From Prauserella halophila (lineage in GTDB: Bacteria; Actinomycetota; Actinomycetes; Mycobacteriales; Pseudonocardiaceae), in the NCBI RefSeq assembly GCF_024171895.1, contig NZ_JAMTCQ010000008.1:124001-188000 (forward strand): a DNA stretch of 64,000 nucleotides. Reading direction: 5' to 3'. The notes beneath the pieces are model-generated. The model was not told where the DNA came from. It saw nothing but the letters and a program-made list of their open reading frames with translations, and made no database searches. Every line of letters begins with the position of its first letter. Position 1 is the stretch's first letter. Position numbers and translations under genes: made by a program. Shown piece by piece: positions 1 through 7,777 of the stretch.

Positions 1-5
1 TGGTG

Positions 6-59
6 GATGCTGCGGCGTAACCGTCAGGAAAAGATGCTGCGGCGTAACCGTCAGGAAAA
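6..59. repeat. 27-bp tandem duplication over a stop codon
   Basis: Two exact 27-bp copies lie head to tail at 6-32 and 33-59. The right copy holds the last codons and the TGA stop of the small minus-strand gene at 51-218. The left copy repeats the same stop codon outside the gene, so the protein is unchanged. Confidence 0.95.
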
Positions 60-218
60 GAGGCGCTCCACGAAGGTCACGAGTGCTTGGGCGCCGTCTC
101 CGAGCCAGCTCAGGGCGGTCTGCACGGCCTCGGCCGACTCGGTGGGCTTGCTGATCAACAGGAACAGAACGAGAGCGACGACGCCGAATATGAGGAATTT
201 CTTGAGTCCCGGTGACAT
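51..218 (-). CDS. Small single-pass membrane protein, 55 aa
   Basis: This short minus-strand frame starts at ATG (218) with a GTGGAG ribosome site just upstream and stops at TGA (51-53). After a basic start (SPGLKK) comes one hydrophobic segment at about residues 8-23, then a polar and amphipathic tail ending in RLFS. That layout fits a cytoplasmic-in, single-span membrane peptide. I do not recognise a named family; short proteins like this are common beside regulators and transporters in actinobacteria, but the flanking gene lies outside the window. The 3' end is covered by a 27-bp tandem duplication. Coding status rests on the start signal, the hydrophobic pattern and codon-position GC. Confidence 0.7.
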   Translation of the reverse strand: MSPGLKKFLIFGVVALVLFLLISKPTESAEAVQTALSWLGDGAQALVTFVERLFS

Positions 219-626
219 CGCTCCACTCAATTCTTCACATCGGCGGCCGGCCAGGTCTCACGCCGGTTCCGCCACGTCCGGACCGCACGGGGTGACAGCC
301 CGATGAACGCCGGTGAGCCGCACGCGCTCACGCGGCTCATTCAACCTCATCTGCACCGGGCCGTGGGCCACCCAACCGGTTCCCACACGAACGGCGGAAT
401 CCGGTTACACAACGCATCCATGACTGACACGTACGGGTGGCACCGTAGAAGAACAACGCTCACGGCAGGCGCAACGACACGCCGCGCATCGTGCCCGATT
501 CCCGGTCCCGCCGGCCAGTGGGACCGGGAACCTGCCGCGGGCCCCACCGATCGCCGGCGAGGCCCGCGGCCGATCACCGCGGCCGTGCAGCCGTCACCCC
601 GCCGTGCAGCCCTCGCGCGGATCTCG
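219..626. other. Gene-free stretch with two hairpins
   Basis: I see no convincing gene here. Reading frames on both strands give arginine- and proline-rich products without domain resemblance. The right half holds two strong hairpins (499-530 and 535-569) that probably end the CoA-transferase transcript. The left part presumably carries the promoter of the small membrane protein, but no clear -10/-35 pair stands out. Confidence 0.5.
499..569 (-). terminator. Tandem hairpins downstream of the CoA-transferase gene
   Basis: Arms 499-509 and 520-530 form a perfect 11-bp stem with a 10-base loop. Arms 535-543 and 561-569 form a second 9-bp stem. They lie 58 bases past the stop of the minus-strand CoA-transferase gene. 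There is no U tract, which is common for GC-rich actinobacterial terminators. Confidence 0.6.
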
Positions 627-1769
627 TCACGCGATGGCCCCGCCGTCCCGCAGCGCGGTGATGGCGGCGTCGTCGTACCCGAATTCGGCGAGCACCTCGG
701 CCGTGTCCGTACCCTGCTCGTGCGGCGCCTCCGGGTGCGGCGCGGGCGTACGGTCGAACTTCGGTCCCGGCGCGGGCTGCACGGTCCCGCCGACGTCGGC
801 GAACGTCCCGCGCGCGATGTTGTGCGGGTGCTCGGCGGCTTCCTCCGGCGTGAGCACCGGCGTCAGGCAGGCATCCGTGCCCTCGGCCTTGGCGACCAGC
901 TCGTCGCGCGAGTACTGCCCGATCGCCTCGGTGAGGATCTCGCGCAGCGCCGGCCACTGCGACTGGTCCAGGTGTACCGGCAGTGACGCGGCGTCGAGGT
1001 CGAGCACCTCCACCAGCGCGGCCCAGAACCGCATCTCGATCGCGCCCACGGCCACGTACCTGCCGTCGGCGCAGGCGTAGGTGTCGTAGAACGGCGCACC
1101 ACCGTCGAGGAGGTTCTCGCCCCGCTCGCCGCCCCAGGCCCCCGCAGCCTTCATGCCGTACAGCTGCGTGGTCAGCAGGGCGGAACCGTCCACCATGGAG
1201 GCGTCGACCACCTGTCCCTGACCGGAGGACGTGCGCTCGTGGAGCGCCGCGAGCACGCCCATCGCCAGGTACAGCCCACCGCCGCCGAAGTCGCCGAGGT
1301 AGTTCACCGGCGCCACCGGCTTCTCCCCCGCCCTGCCGATGGTGGCCAAGGCTCCGGAGAGCCCGATGTAGTTGATGTCGTGCCCGGCCACCGGCGCCAG
1401 CGGACCGTCCTGGCCCCACCCGGTGATGCGCCCGTACACGAGCCGCGGGTTCCGCGCGTGCACCTGCTCCGGTCCCAGTCCGCGGCGTTCGGCGACGCCG
1501 GGCCGGAAGCCTTCGATCAGCACATCGGCGCGCTGCGCCAGCGACAGCACCACCTCGGCACCCTCCGGCGTTCTGGTGTCGACCCCGATGGTGCGGCGGC
1601 TGCGGGTGAGGGGGTCGTCCGGGATGCCGAGCACGTCCGCTCCCGGGTTCGCCCGATCCACGCGCACGACGTCGGCACCGAGATCGGCCAGCATCGTGCA
1701 CGCGAACGGAGCCGGCGCCAGGCCGGCGAGTTCGATCACCTTCAGGCCACCGAGAGGCCCAGTGTTCAT
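627..1769 (-). CDS. Family III CoA-transferase, alpha-methylacyl-CoA racemase type
   Basis: The 380-residue protein belongs to the CaiB/BaiF family III CoA-transferases and most resembles alpha-methylacyl-CoA racemase. These enzymes move CoA between acids or epimerise the alpha carbon of 2-methylacyl-CoA esters so that beta-oxidation can proceed. The N-terminal Rossmann-like part opens with LGGLKVIELAGLAPAPFACT and is followed by LADLGADVVRVD. GHDINYIGLSG and YLGDFGGGG match the racemase active-site region, where the His and Asp acid/base residues lie. The ATG at 1769 has an AAAGGGG site. The acyl-CoA dehydrogenase gene lies 47 bases upstream on the same strand, so the two probably form one operon for branched or long acyl-CoA breakdown. 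The exact substrate cannot be read from sequence. Confidence 0.88.
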   Translation of the reverse strand: MNTGPLGGLKVIELAGLAPAPFACTMLADLGADVVRVDRANPGADVLGIPDDPLTRSRRTIGVDTRTPEGAEVVLSLAQRADVLIEGFRPGVAERRGLGPEQVHARNPRLVYGRITGWGQDGPLAPVAGHDINYIGLSGALATIGRAGEKPVAPVNYLGDFGGGGLYLAMGVLAALHERTSSGQGQVVDASMVDGSALLTTQLYGMKAAGAWGGERGENLLDGGAPFYDTYACADGRYVAVGAIEMRFWAALVEVLDLDAASLPVHLDQSQWPALREILTEAIGQYSRDELVAKAEGTDACLTPVLTPEEAAEHPHNIARGTFADVGGTVQPAPGPKFDRTPAPHPEAPHEQGTDTAEVLAEFGYDDAAITALRDGGAIA

Positions 1770-1816
1770 GGATGTCCCCTTTCCGCCCTCCGCGGGCGGG
1801 TTCGCTCCACGCCGGG

Positions 1817-2974
1817 TCACAGCGTCCGGGAGATGATGTCCTTCATGATCTCGCTGGTGCCGCCGAAGATCCGCGAGATGCGCATGTCCGCCCAGGCGCG
1901 CGCGACCGGGTACTCGGTCATGTAGCCGTAGCCGCCGAAGAGCTGCACGCAGTCGTCGATGACGCGGTTGGCGCGCTCGGTGGTCCACAGTTTCGCCATC
2001 GCGGCACCCTGCACGTCGAGTTCGCCCGCCAGGTGGCGTTCGATGCACTGGTCGAGGAACGCGCGCGAGACGGCGACCTCGGTCGCCGCGTCGGCGAGCG
2101 TGAACTTGGTGTTCTGGAACTTCGACAGCGGCCTGCCGAACGCCTCGCGCTCGTGCGTGTAGGTGATCGTCTGGTCGACCGCCGCCGCCATGCCGGCGAC
2201 CGCCGTCACGGCGATCAGCAGGCGCTCCTGCGGCAGCTGCTGCATCAGCTGGAGAAAGCCCAGGCCCTCCTGGTCGCCGAGCAGATTCGCTGCGGGTACG
2301 CGGACGTCGTCGAAGAACAGCTCGGCGGTGTCCTGCCCCTTCATGCCGATCTTGTCGAGCACGCGGCCGCGCCGGAAACCGGGCGTCGACGTCGGCACGG
2401 CGATCAGCGATATGCCCTTGGCGCCGGCGTCGGGATCGGGGTCGGTCTTGCAGGCCACGACGACGAAGTCGGCCATCGCGCCGTTGGTGATGAACGTCTT
2501 GGAGCCGTTGATGACGTACTCGTCGCCCTCGCGCACCGCACGGGTCTTGATCCCCTGCAGGTCGGATCCGGTTCCCGGCTCGGTCATGGCGATCGCACCG
2601 ATCCACTCACCGCTCGCGAGCTTGGGCAGCCACTCGCGCTTGTTCTCCTCGTCGGCGTACGCGAGCACGTAGTGGGCCACGATCCCGTTGTGCACGGACA
2701 CGCCCCATGCACTGTCACCACTGCGGGCCTGTTCCTCGTAGAGCACGGTCTCGTGCGCGAAGGTGCCGCCACCGCCGCCGTACTCCTCCGGGACGGACAG
2801 GCACAGCAGGCCGACCTCACCGGCCTTGGTCCAGACCTCGCGATCGATCTGCTTGTTCTCGATCCACCGGTCCTGATGCGGGGTGAGCTCCTTCTGGCAG
2901 AACGACCGCGCCATCTCGCGAAAGTCGTCGAGCTCCTCGGTCAGCCACGGGCTCCTGGGCAGTTGCAGCGGCAC
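1817..2974 (-). CDS. Acyl-CoA dehydrogenase (long-chain/isovaleryl-like subgroup)
   Basis: At 385 residues this is a full-length FAD acyl-CoA dehydrogenase, which oxidises acyl-CoA to the trans-2-enoyl ester and passes electrons to ETF. The FAD/substrate signatures AIAMTEPGTGSDLQG (about 127-141) and FGGYGYMTEYPVARAWAD near the C-terminus are intact. The usual C-terminal catalytic Glu is replaced (FGGTSEIMKD). Glu250 in QERLLIA sits where long-chain and isovaleryl-CoA dehydrogenases carry theirs, pointing to long or branched substrates. Translation starts at GTG (2974) behind a strong AAGGAGGA. It is the first gene of a pair with the CoA-transferase and is divergent from a TetR regulator, which probably controls it. 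Confidence 0.92.
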   Translation of the reverse strand: MPLQLPRSPWLTEELDDFREMARSFCQKELTPHQDRWIENKQIDREVWTKAGEVGLLCLSVPEEYGGGGGTFAHETVLYEEQARSGDSAWGVSVHNGIVAHYVLAYADEENKREWLPKLASGEWIGAIAMTEPGTGSDLQGIKTRAVREGDEYVINGSKTFITNGAMADFVVVACKTDPDPDAGAKGISLIAVPTSTPGFRRGRVLDKIGMKGQDTAELFFDDVRVPAANLLGDQEGLGFLQLMQQLPQERLLIAVTAVAGMAAAVDQTITYTHEREAFGRPLSKFQNTKFTLADAATEVAVSRAFLDQCIERHLAGELDVQGAAMAKLWTTERANRVIDDCVQLFGGYGYMTEYPVARAWADMRISRIFGGTSEIMKDIISRTL

Positions 2975-3013
2975 GGCGGTCCTCCTTGATCACCTGGCTC
3001 TGGGGTGGAAAAC

Positions 3014-3045
3014 ATTCCGGACGAGATGTAAGTTCCGACCGGAAT
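3014..3045. promoter_or_regulatory. Candidate TetR operator between divergent genes
   Basis: A tight palindrome TTCCG-AC-CGGAA lies at 3033-3044. The right arm also pairs with ATTCCGG at 3014-3020, so three half sites occur in 32 bases. It sits 40 bases from the acyl-CoA dehydrogenase start and 48 from the TetR start, the usual place for an autoregulatory site. Confidence 0.6.
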
Positions 3046-3092
3046 CTACAACCACCACCCGAGCCGGTAAAGGGGTCGCAGGTGACGCGCTC

Positions 3093-3710
3093 ATGACCAC
3101 GACACCGCCCACTCCCCCGCGTACCCACCGCACCCAGGCACAGCGGCGCGCCGAGACCCGCGCAGCCCTGCTCGACGCCACGATCGACTGCCTGGTGGAG
3201 CTGGGGTATCCGCGCACGTCGATGCAGGAGATCTGCGCCCGCGCCGGTGTCTCGAAAGGCGCGTTCCAGCACCACTTCGCGTCGAAATCGGAGCTCATGG
3301 CCTCCGCGGTGCAGCACCTGACCACCCGGCTGCAGCACGAGCGCGCGCCGGAGGCCAGGGAGCTGCCCGACGGCCCCGAGCGCATCGCCGCCGCGATCGA
3401 CCTGCTGTGGAACTCCTACTCCGGCACTCTCGCCACCGCGGCCATGGAACTCTGGATCGCCGCGCGCACCGACCCGGACCTACGCTGCGCGATCCGTCCG
3501 GTCGACCGCGCGCTGGGCCGCTCGACCCTGGAACTGCTGACCGGCGTCTCCGGCGACCTCTCCGAGGAACGGATGCAGACCCTGTTCTGGCTGACGGTGA
3601 ACCTCACCCGGGGCCTGGCCCTGGACGCCGAACTCGGCGGTGATCCGCACCGCCGGGAGCAGCTGCTCGCCGAGTGGAAACGCATCGCGACCCGGTATTT
3701 CGGCGAGTGA
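3093..3710 (+). CDS. TetR-family regulator of the adjacent acyl-CoA genes
   Basis: The 205-residue protein has an N-terminal TetR helix-turn-helix: RAALLDATIDCLVELGYPRT, then the recognition region EICARAGVSKGAFQHHFASK at about residues 49-68. The variable C-terminal ligand domain contains LWIAARTDPDLR and ends ATRYFGE. The ATG at 3093 was chosen because the DNA-binding domain begins soon after; the frame stays open upstream but gives no conserved residues. It is transcribed away from the acyl-CoA dehydrogenase gene across a 118-bp gap holding a palindrome, so it most likely represses that operon and itself, with an acyl-CoA or acid as inducer. The ligand is inferred, not seen. Confidence 0.88.
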   Translation: MTTTPPTPPRTHRTQAQRRAETRAALLDATIDCLVELGYPRTSMQEICARAGVSKGAFQHHFASKSELMASAVQHLTTRLQHERAPEARELPDGPERIAAAIDLLWNSYSGTLATAAMELWIAARTDPDLRCAIRPVDRALGRSTLELLTGVSGDLSEERMQTLFWLTVNLTRGLALDAELGGDPHRREQLLAEWKRIATRYFGE

Positions 3711-3815
3711 CGCGGCATCCCGGCGGGTGAGCCCCGCGAGCTCGGGAGGCAGGAGTTGCGGCCGCCCGGTATGGTATTACTCGCCGGTAACACTTCTTCG
3801 TCCCCGGAGGCACCC

Positions 3816-5438
3816 GTGACCAGCACCGCGGCCAGCACGCCCAGCCAGTCCAGCTCCACGGCCGGCCCCGGCGACCCCATCGGCGGGGTTCCCGGTGCAC
3901 CCACCGGCCGGCGCGCCGAACAGCTCACCAGCCGGGTCGTCACCGGCATGGACGCCGCACCGGTGACGATGTCCGCGCCGTTCACCGGCCTGCCGGTCAC
4001 GGCACTTCCGCAGGCGGGCGACGCCGAGGTGCGCCGGGTCTTCACCCGGGCGCGCGAGGCGCAGACGGCGTGGAGCGACCGGACGGCCCGCGAACGCCAG
4101 CGGGTGCTGCTGCGCCTGGCCGACCTCGTGCTCGCCCACCAGCAGGAGGTACTCGACCTGGTGCAGATCGAGGCAGGCAAGGCGCGGATCGACGCCTTCG
4201 ACGAGGTCAGCGCCACCGCACTGGTCGCCTCCTACTACGGCAAGCACAGCGCACGACACCTCGCCCCGCGCCGGGCCGCAGGCGCCCTGCCGGTGCTGAC
4301 GAAGGCGAGCGAGGTCCGGCACCCGAAGGGTGTCGTCGGGATCATCTCACCGTGGAACTACCCGCTCGCCCTGACGGCGATGGACGTGTTGCCCGCTCTG
4401 GCCGCCGGCAACACGGTCGTGCAGAAGCCGGACAACCAGACGGCCTTGTCGGCGCTGTGGCTGCACGAACTCGCCGGGCAGGCCGGGTTGCCCACCGACG
4501 CGTGGCAGATCGTGCTCGGGCGCGGATCGGCCATCGGCGACGCGCTCGTCGAGGAGTCGGACTACCTGTGCTTCACCGGCTCGACGCCGACGGGCAAGCG
4601 GCTGGCGCGGCAGGTCGCCGAGCGGCTCACCAGCTACTCGCTCGAGCTCGGCGGCAAGAACCCGATGGTCGTGCTGCCCGACGCCGACATCCGCAAGGCC
4701 GCCGCCGGTGCCGTCACGGCGTGTTTCTCGTCGGCAGGCCAGCTGTGCGTATCGGTCGAGCGGATCTACGTGCACGAGAGCATCCACGACGAGTTCGTCC
4801 GTGCCCTGGCCGAACGGACCGAGGAGCTCCGGCTCGGCGCCGGTCTCGACTACCGGTCCGGCATGGGCTCGCTCACCTCGCAGGACCAACTGCACACGGT
4901 GTCGGCGCACGTCGACGACGCACGCGCGGCCGGAGCGAACGTCGTCACCGGCGGCAGGCCACGGCCGGACCTGGGCCCGTTGTTCTACGAGCCGACCGTG
5001 CTCACCGGCGTCACCGAGCAGGCGGCGTTGTTCCGCGAGGAGACGTTCGGCCCGGTCGTGGCGGTGTACCCCTACTCCGACGTCGACGAGGCGGTCGCCC
5101 GCGCCAACGACACCGAGTTCGGCCTCAATGCGAGCGTGTGGACCCGTGACGCCCGCCGCGGCGAAGAGGTCGCCCGGCGGATCAAGGCCGGAACCGTGAA
5201 CGTCAACGAGGGCTACGCAGCCACGTTCGGCACGGTCGGGGTGCCGATGGGCGGAATGAAGGAATCCGGTGTCGGCAGGCGTAACAGTGCCGAGGGTCTG
5301 CTCAAGTACACCGAGGCGCAGGCCGTCGCCGTGCAGCGCGGCCTGAAGCTGCGCCCGTTCCGCGGCATGCCCCCGCGGCTGTGGGCCAAGGCCATGTCCG
5401 CGGGTATCGCGGCGCTGCGGCGGCTCCCGCGCCGCTGA
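3816..5438 (+). CDS. gabD2: Succinate-semialdehyde dehydrogenase (NADP+), GabD2 type
   Basis: This 540-residue aldehyde dehydrogenase oxidises succinate semialdehyde to succinate, the last step of GABA breakdown and of the bypass around 2-oxoglutarate dehydrogenase. ISPWNYPLALT, the FTGSTPTGK cofactor loop, Glu277 in LELGGKNP and nucleophile Cys311 in FSSAGQLCVS are all present. The C-terminal RNSAEGLLKYTEAQAVAVQR and the long extra tail match the mycobacterial GabD2 subgroup. The GTG at 3816 follows CCGGAGG by five bases; an upstream ATG would add only unconserved residues. The first 50 residues are Ser/Thr/Pro-rich. It stands alone after the TetR gene and may be transcribed from the gap at 3711-3815. 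GabD2 assignment is firm at family level, substrate slightly less so. Confidence 0.9.
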   Translation: MTSTAASTPSQSSSTAGPGDPIGGVPGAPTGRRAEQLTSRVVTGMDAAPVTMSAPFTGLPVTALPQAGDAEVRRVFTRAREAQTAWSDRTARERQRVLLRLADLVLAHQQEVLDLVQIEAGKARIDAFDEVSATALVASYYGKHSARHLAPRRAAGALPVLTKASEVRHPKGVVGIISPWNYPLALTAMDVLPALAAGNTVVQKPDNQTALSALWLHELAGQAGLPTDAWQIVLGRGSAIGDALVEESDYLCFTGSTPTGKRLARQVAERLTSYSLELGGKNPMVVLPDADIRKAAAGAVTACFSSAGQLCVSVERIYVHESIHDEFVRALAERTEELRLGAGLDYRSGMGSLTSQDQLHTVSAHVDDARAAGANVVTGGRPRPDLGPLFYEPTVLTGVTEQAALFREETFGPVVAVYPYSDVDEAVARANDTEFGLNASVWTRDARRGEEVARRIKAGTVNVNEGYAATFGTVGVPMGGMKESGVGRRNSAEGLLKYTEAQAVAVQRGLKLRPFRGMPPRLWAKAMSAGIAALRRLPRR

Positions 5439-5486
5439 CGCCCGCCCGAGGGGCCGACGGCTCACCGGCAGGCGCACGAGTAGGAG

Positions 5487-5732
5487 TCAAGGGCGGTCGA
5501 GCGAGCCGCTGCGCGCGGCCGTCAGCAGCATCTCCCACTCCGATGCCGACATCCGCAGCATGCCGCCGCCGGGATTCTTCGAGTCCCGCACCGCGGTACC
5601 GGCGGGAGTGAACGCCACTTCGACGCAGTCGTTGCCGCCACCGCTGTAGCTGCTCTTGCGCCACGCGAGCTCGCAGGCTTCGGCCCGGTTCGAGCCACGC
5701 GGCGCGGAACGGGCGGACAGGACGCTGGCCAT
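5487..5732 (-). CDS. DUF397 protein
   Basis: The 81-residue protein is a single DUF397 domain, recognised from LAWRKSSYSGGGNDCVEVAF, then VRDSKNPGG and the end region SASEWEMLL. DUF397 proteins are small actinobacterial partners of XRE/DUF5753 regulators and act in development and antibiotic control in Streptomyces; the molecular role is not settled. The ATG at 5732 has an AAGGAGA site. Its gene begins 22 bases after the stop of the XRE regulator, so the two are co-transcribed. Confidence 0.9.
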   Translation of the reverse strand: MASVLSARSAPRGSNRAEACELAWRKSSYSGGGNDCVEVAFTPAGTAVRDSKNPGGGMLRMSASEWEMLLTAARSGSLDRP

Positions 5733-5754
5733 GTGCTCTCCTTGTCGATCCGGT

Positions 5755-6615
5755 TCAGTTGTCGTGCTTCTCGAACCGCCGCGCGGCGGCCTCGATCATG
5801 TCGAGCGAATCATCGGGCTTGGCCGCCGCGGCACGCAAATGGTCGAACATGAGCGCGTAGCGATGAACCTCGGAGTCCTCTTCGAGATAGAGTCCACCAT
5901 TCGTGCTGTCGACGTACACCACGTCGTGATCGGCCTGTTCCGGGAATCCGAGAATGAGAAACGGGCCCTCCATTCCCGGGTGTGCGCCACCGCCGAACGG
6001 CACGACCTGAATGGTCGCGTGCGGCAGCGCGGCGATGTCGACCATGCGCCACAGCTGTTCGGCCATCACCTCCGCGCCGCCGACGGCGCGGTGCAGTACG
6101 GCCTCGTCCACCACGGCCCAGTACTCGGGCGGATGCGCGTCCTGCAGCAGTGCCTGCCGTTCCAGGCGCGCCTCGACACGGCGGGAGACCTCGGTCTCGG
6201 TGGAGTCGGGCCGCATCGCCCGGATCACCGCGTGCGCGTACCGGCGGGTCTGCAGCAGACCGGGCACGAGCAGGGCCTGGTACGCCCGCAGCGAGCTGGC
6301 GTCGGCCTCGAGTCCCACGAACGTGCCGGTGAAGACCTCGCTGTAGGCGTGCCACCAGCCGCGTTTGCGGGCCTCCCGCGCCAGCTGAACGAGGGCGTCG
6401 GCCTCCTGCCCCGTCACGCCGTACAACCCGAGCATGTCCCGCGCGTCCCGCGGCGTGACGCCGACGTTGCCGGTCTCGACCCGGCTCACCTTGGACGCGG
6501 AACACTCGAGGCGCTCGGCCACGTCGTCGATCGTCAGGTCCGCAGCCTCCCGGAGTCTGCGCAGTTCTCCGGCCAGCCTGCGGCGTCGGACGGTCGGGCC
6601 CTGGCCACGCGTCAT
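5755..6615 (-). CDS. WhiJ-like XRE regulator with DUF5753 domain
   Basis: The 286-residue protein has an N-terminal XRE helix-turn-helix (about residues 14-70; LTIDDVAERLECSASKVSRV). A long C-terminal DUF5753 ligand/effector domain follows, visible in YSEVFTGTFVGLEADASSLR, the PGLLQT motif and QVVPFGGGAHPGMEGPF. This architecture is the WhiJ class of actinobacterial regulators, which pair with DUF397 proteins, as here. GTG (6618) and ATG (6615) both fit; ATG at 6615 is better spaced from GGAGGT. The 220-base upstream gap should hold its promoter. Targets are unknown; the linked DUF397 gene is the only one implied by context. Confidence 0.9.
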   Translation of the reverse strand: MTRGQGPTVRRRRLAGELRRLREAADLTIDDVAERLECSASKVSRVETGNVGVTPRDARDMLGLYGVTGQEADALVQLAREARKRGWWHAYSEVFTGTFVGLEADASSLRAYQALLVPGLLQTRRYAHAVIRAMRPDSTETEVSRRVEARLERQALLQDAHPPEYWAVVDEAVLHRAVGGAEVMAEQLWRMVDIAALPHATIQVVPFGGGAHPGMEGPFLILGFPEQADHDVVYVDSTNGGLYLEEDSEVHRYALMFDHLRAAAAKPDDSLDMIEAAARRFEKHDN

Positions 6616-6787
6616 CACTCACCTCCACCTCGTGCCGCGCCCCATCTAACCACCGAGCGCGAGGACAAGACGGTGCCGGTGAATCACGTCGGCGCCGTAC
6701 GAGCGTGCCATTCCGGAAAACCACGCGGTGCATTTCCGCCGAACGTGACGGCCGACCTGCGGGACGGCTGCGCCGACCCCGGGGAAA

Positions 6788-6829
6788 CGCCACCGCCACC
6801 GCCGCGCCGGCGTGGCGGTGGCGGTGGCG
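6788..6829 (-). terminator. Perfect 16-bp stem after tesB
   Basis: Arms 6788-6803 and 6814-6829 are perfectly complementary, built of CACCGC and GCGGTG units, with a 10-base loop. The structure begins seven bases after the tesB stop codon on the minus strand and is followed by GTTTCCCC, so it should end tesB transcription. Confidence 0.85.
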
Positions 6830-6835
6830 ATGGCG

Positions 6836-7741
6836 TCAGAGGACGCGGACCAGACCTTCCTGGACGACGGTCGCGATGTGGCTGCCGTCGTGAGCGAGGA
6901 ACCGGCCCGTCGCCAGACCGCGCGCTCCGGAGGCGGTCGGCGACGTGCTGTCGTAGAGGAACCAGTTGTCGGCCCGGAACGGCCGGTGGAACCACAGCGC
7001 GTGGTCGAGACTGGCGCCGAGCACGCGGTCGAGGCCCCAGTACACACCGTGTTCGGCGAGTACGGAGTCCAGCAACGTGAGGTCCGAGGCGTAGGTCAGC
7101 ACGCACACGTGCAGCAGCGGGTCGTCCGGCAGTACGCCGTCGGCCTTCATCCACACCTGGTTACGGCCTTCCCAGCCGCCGGTCTCCCGGGTCACCCACG
7201 GCGGGTCGTTGACGTAGCGCATGTCCAGCGGCCGCGGGCCCACCCGGTGGTCGCCGAGCGTCTCGGCGTACGGCGCGACCCGCTCGGCGAGTGTCGGCAG
7301 CGTCTCGGGAGCGGGCACGTCGGGCATCACCCCTGCGTGTTCGACACCGGCCTCGGCCAGCTGGAACGACGCCGACAACGCGAAGATCGCCTTGCCGTGC
7401 TGCACGGCGGTGACACGCCGCGTGGTGAACGAACGGCCGTCGCGGACACGGTCGACCTCGTACACGATCGGCACGGCCGGATCGCCGCCACGGATGAAGT
7501 AGGCGTGCAGCGAATGCACGTGGCGCTCGGCCGGCACCGTGCGGCCCGCGGCCACGAGCGCCTGCCCGGCGACCTGCCCGCCGAACACGCGCGTCGGCGA
7601 GTTCGGCGGACTGACCCCGCGGAAGATGTTCTCCTCGATCTTCTCGAGGTCGAGCAGATTCACCAGCCGGTCCAGCACCGGCTGACCACTGCCCGAGTCG
7701 TCGCCGGACTCCGATGCCGCGGCGCGCGCCAGTTCCGTCAT
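6836..7741 (-). CDS. tesB: Acyl-CoA thioesterase II
   Basis: The 301-residue double-hotdog enzyme hydrolyses acyl-CoA to free acid and CoA in the cytoplasm. The first hotdog carries VFGGQVAGQALVAAGRTVP and HSLHAYFIRGGD; the second carries the catalytic Asp in TYASDLTLLDS, then LDHALWFHRPF, and the catalytic Gln in ATVVQEGLVR. This matches the Asp-Thr/Ser-Gln arrangement of E. coli TesB, and length is normal. The first 20 residues are a polar, unconserved lead; ATG at 7741 is used for lack of a better inner start. It lies 36 bases after pyruvate kinase on the same strand, so read-through co-transcription is likely, ending at the perfect hairpin just past the stop. Confidence 0.93.
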   Translation of the reverse strand: MTELARAAASESGDDSGSGQPVLDRLVNLLDLEKIEENIFRGVSPPNSPTRVFGGQVAGQALVAAGRTVPAERHVHSLHAYFIRGGDPAVPIVYEVDRVRDGRSFTTRRVTAVQHGKAIFALSASFQLAEAGVEHAGVMPDVPAPETLPTLAERVAPYAETLGDHRVGPRPLDMRYVNDPPWVTRETGGWEGRNQVWMKADGVLPDDPLLHVCVLTYASDLTLLDSVLAEHGVYWGLDRVLGASLDHALWFHRPFRADNWFLYDSTSPTASGARGLATGRFLAHDGSHIATVVQEGLVRVL

Positions 7742-7777
7742 GCGCCGATTCTGTCAGCCGGCCGCCGCAGTCGCCGG

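Noticed and set aside
303-986. 227-codon plus-strand frame over the gap and the CoA-transferase end
   Set aside because: No conserved residues; its second half is antisense to the CoA-transferase.
3816-5438. Betaine-aldehyde or other aldehyde dehydrogenase instead of GabD2
   Set aside because: The C-terminal block and the long tail follow the mycobacterial succinate-semialdehyde type more closely.
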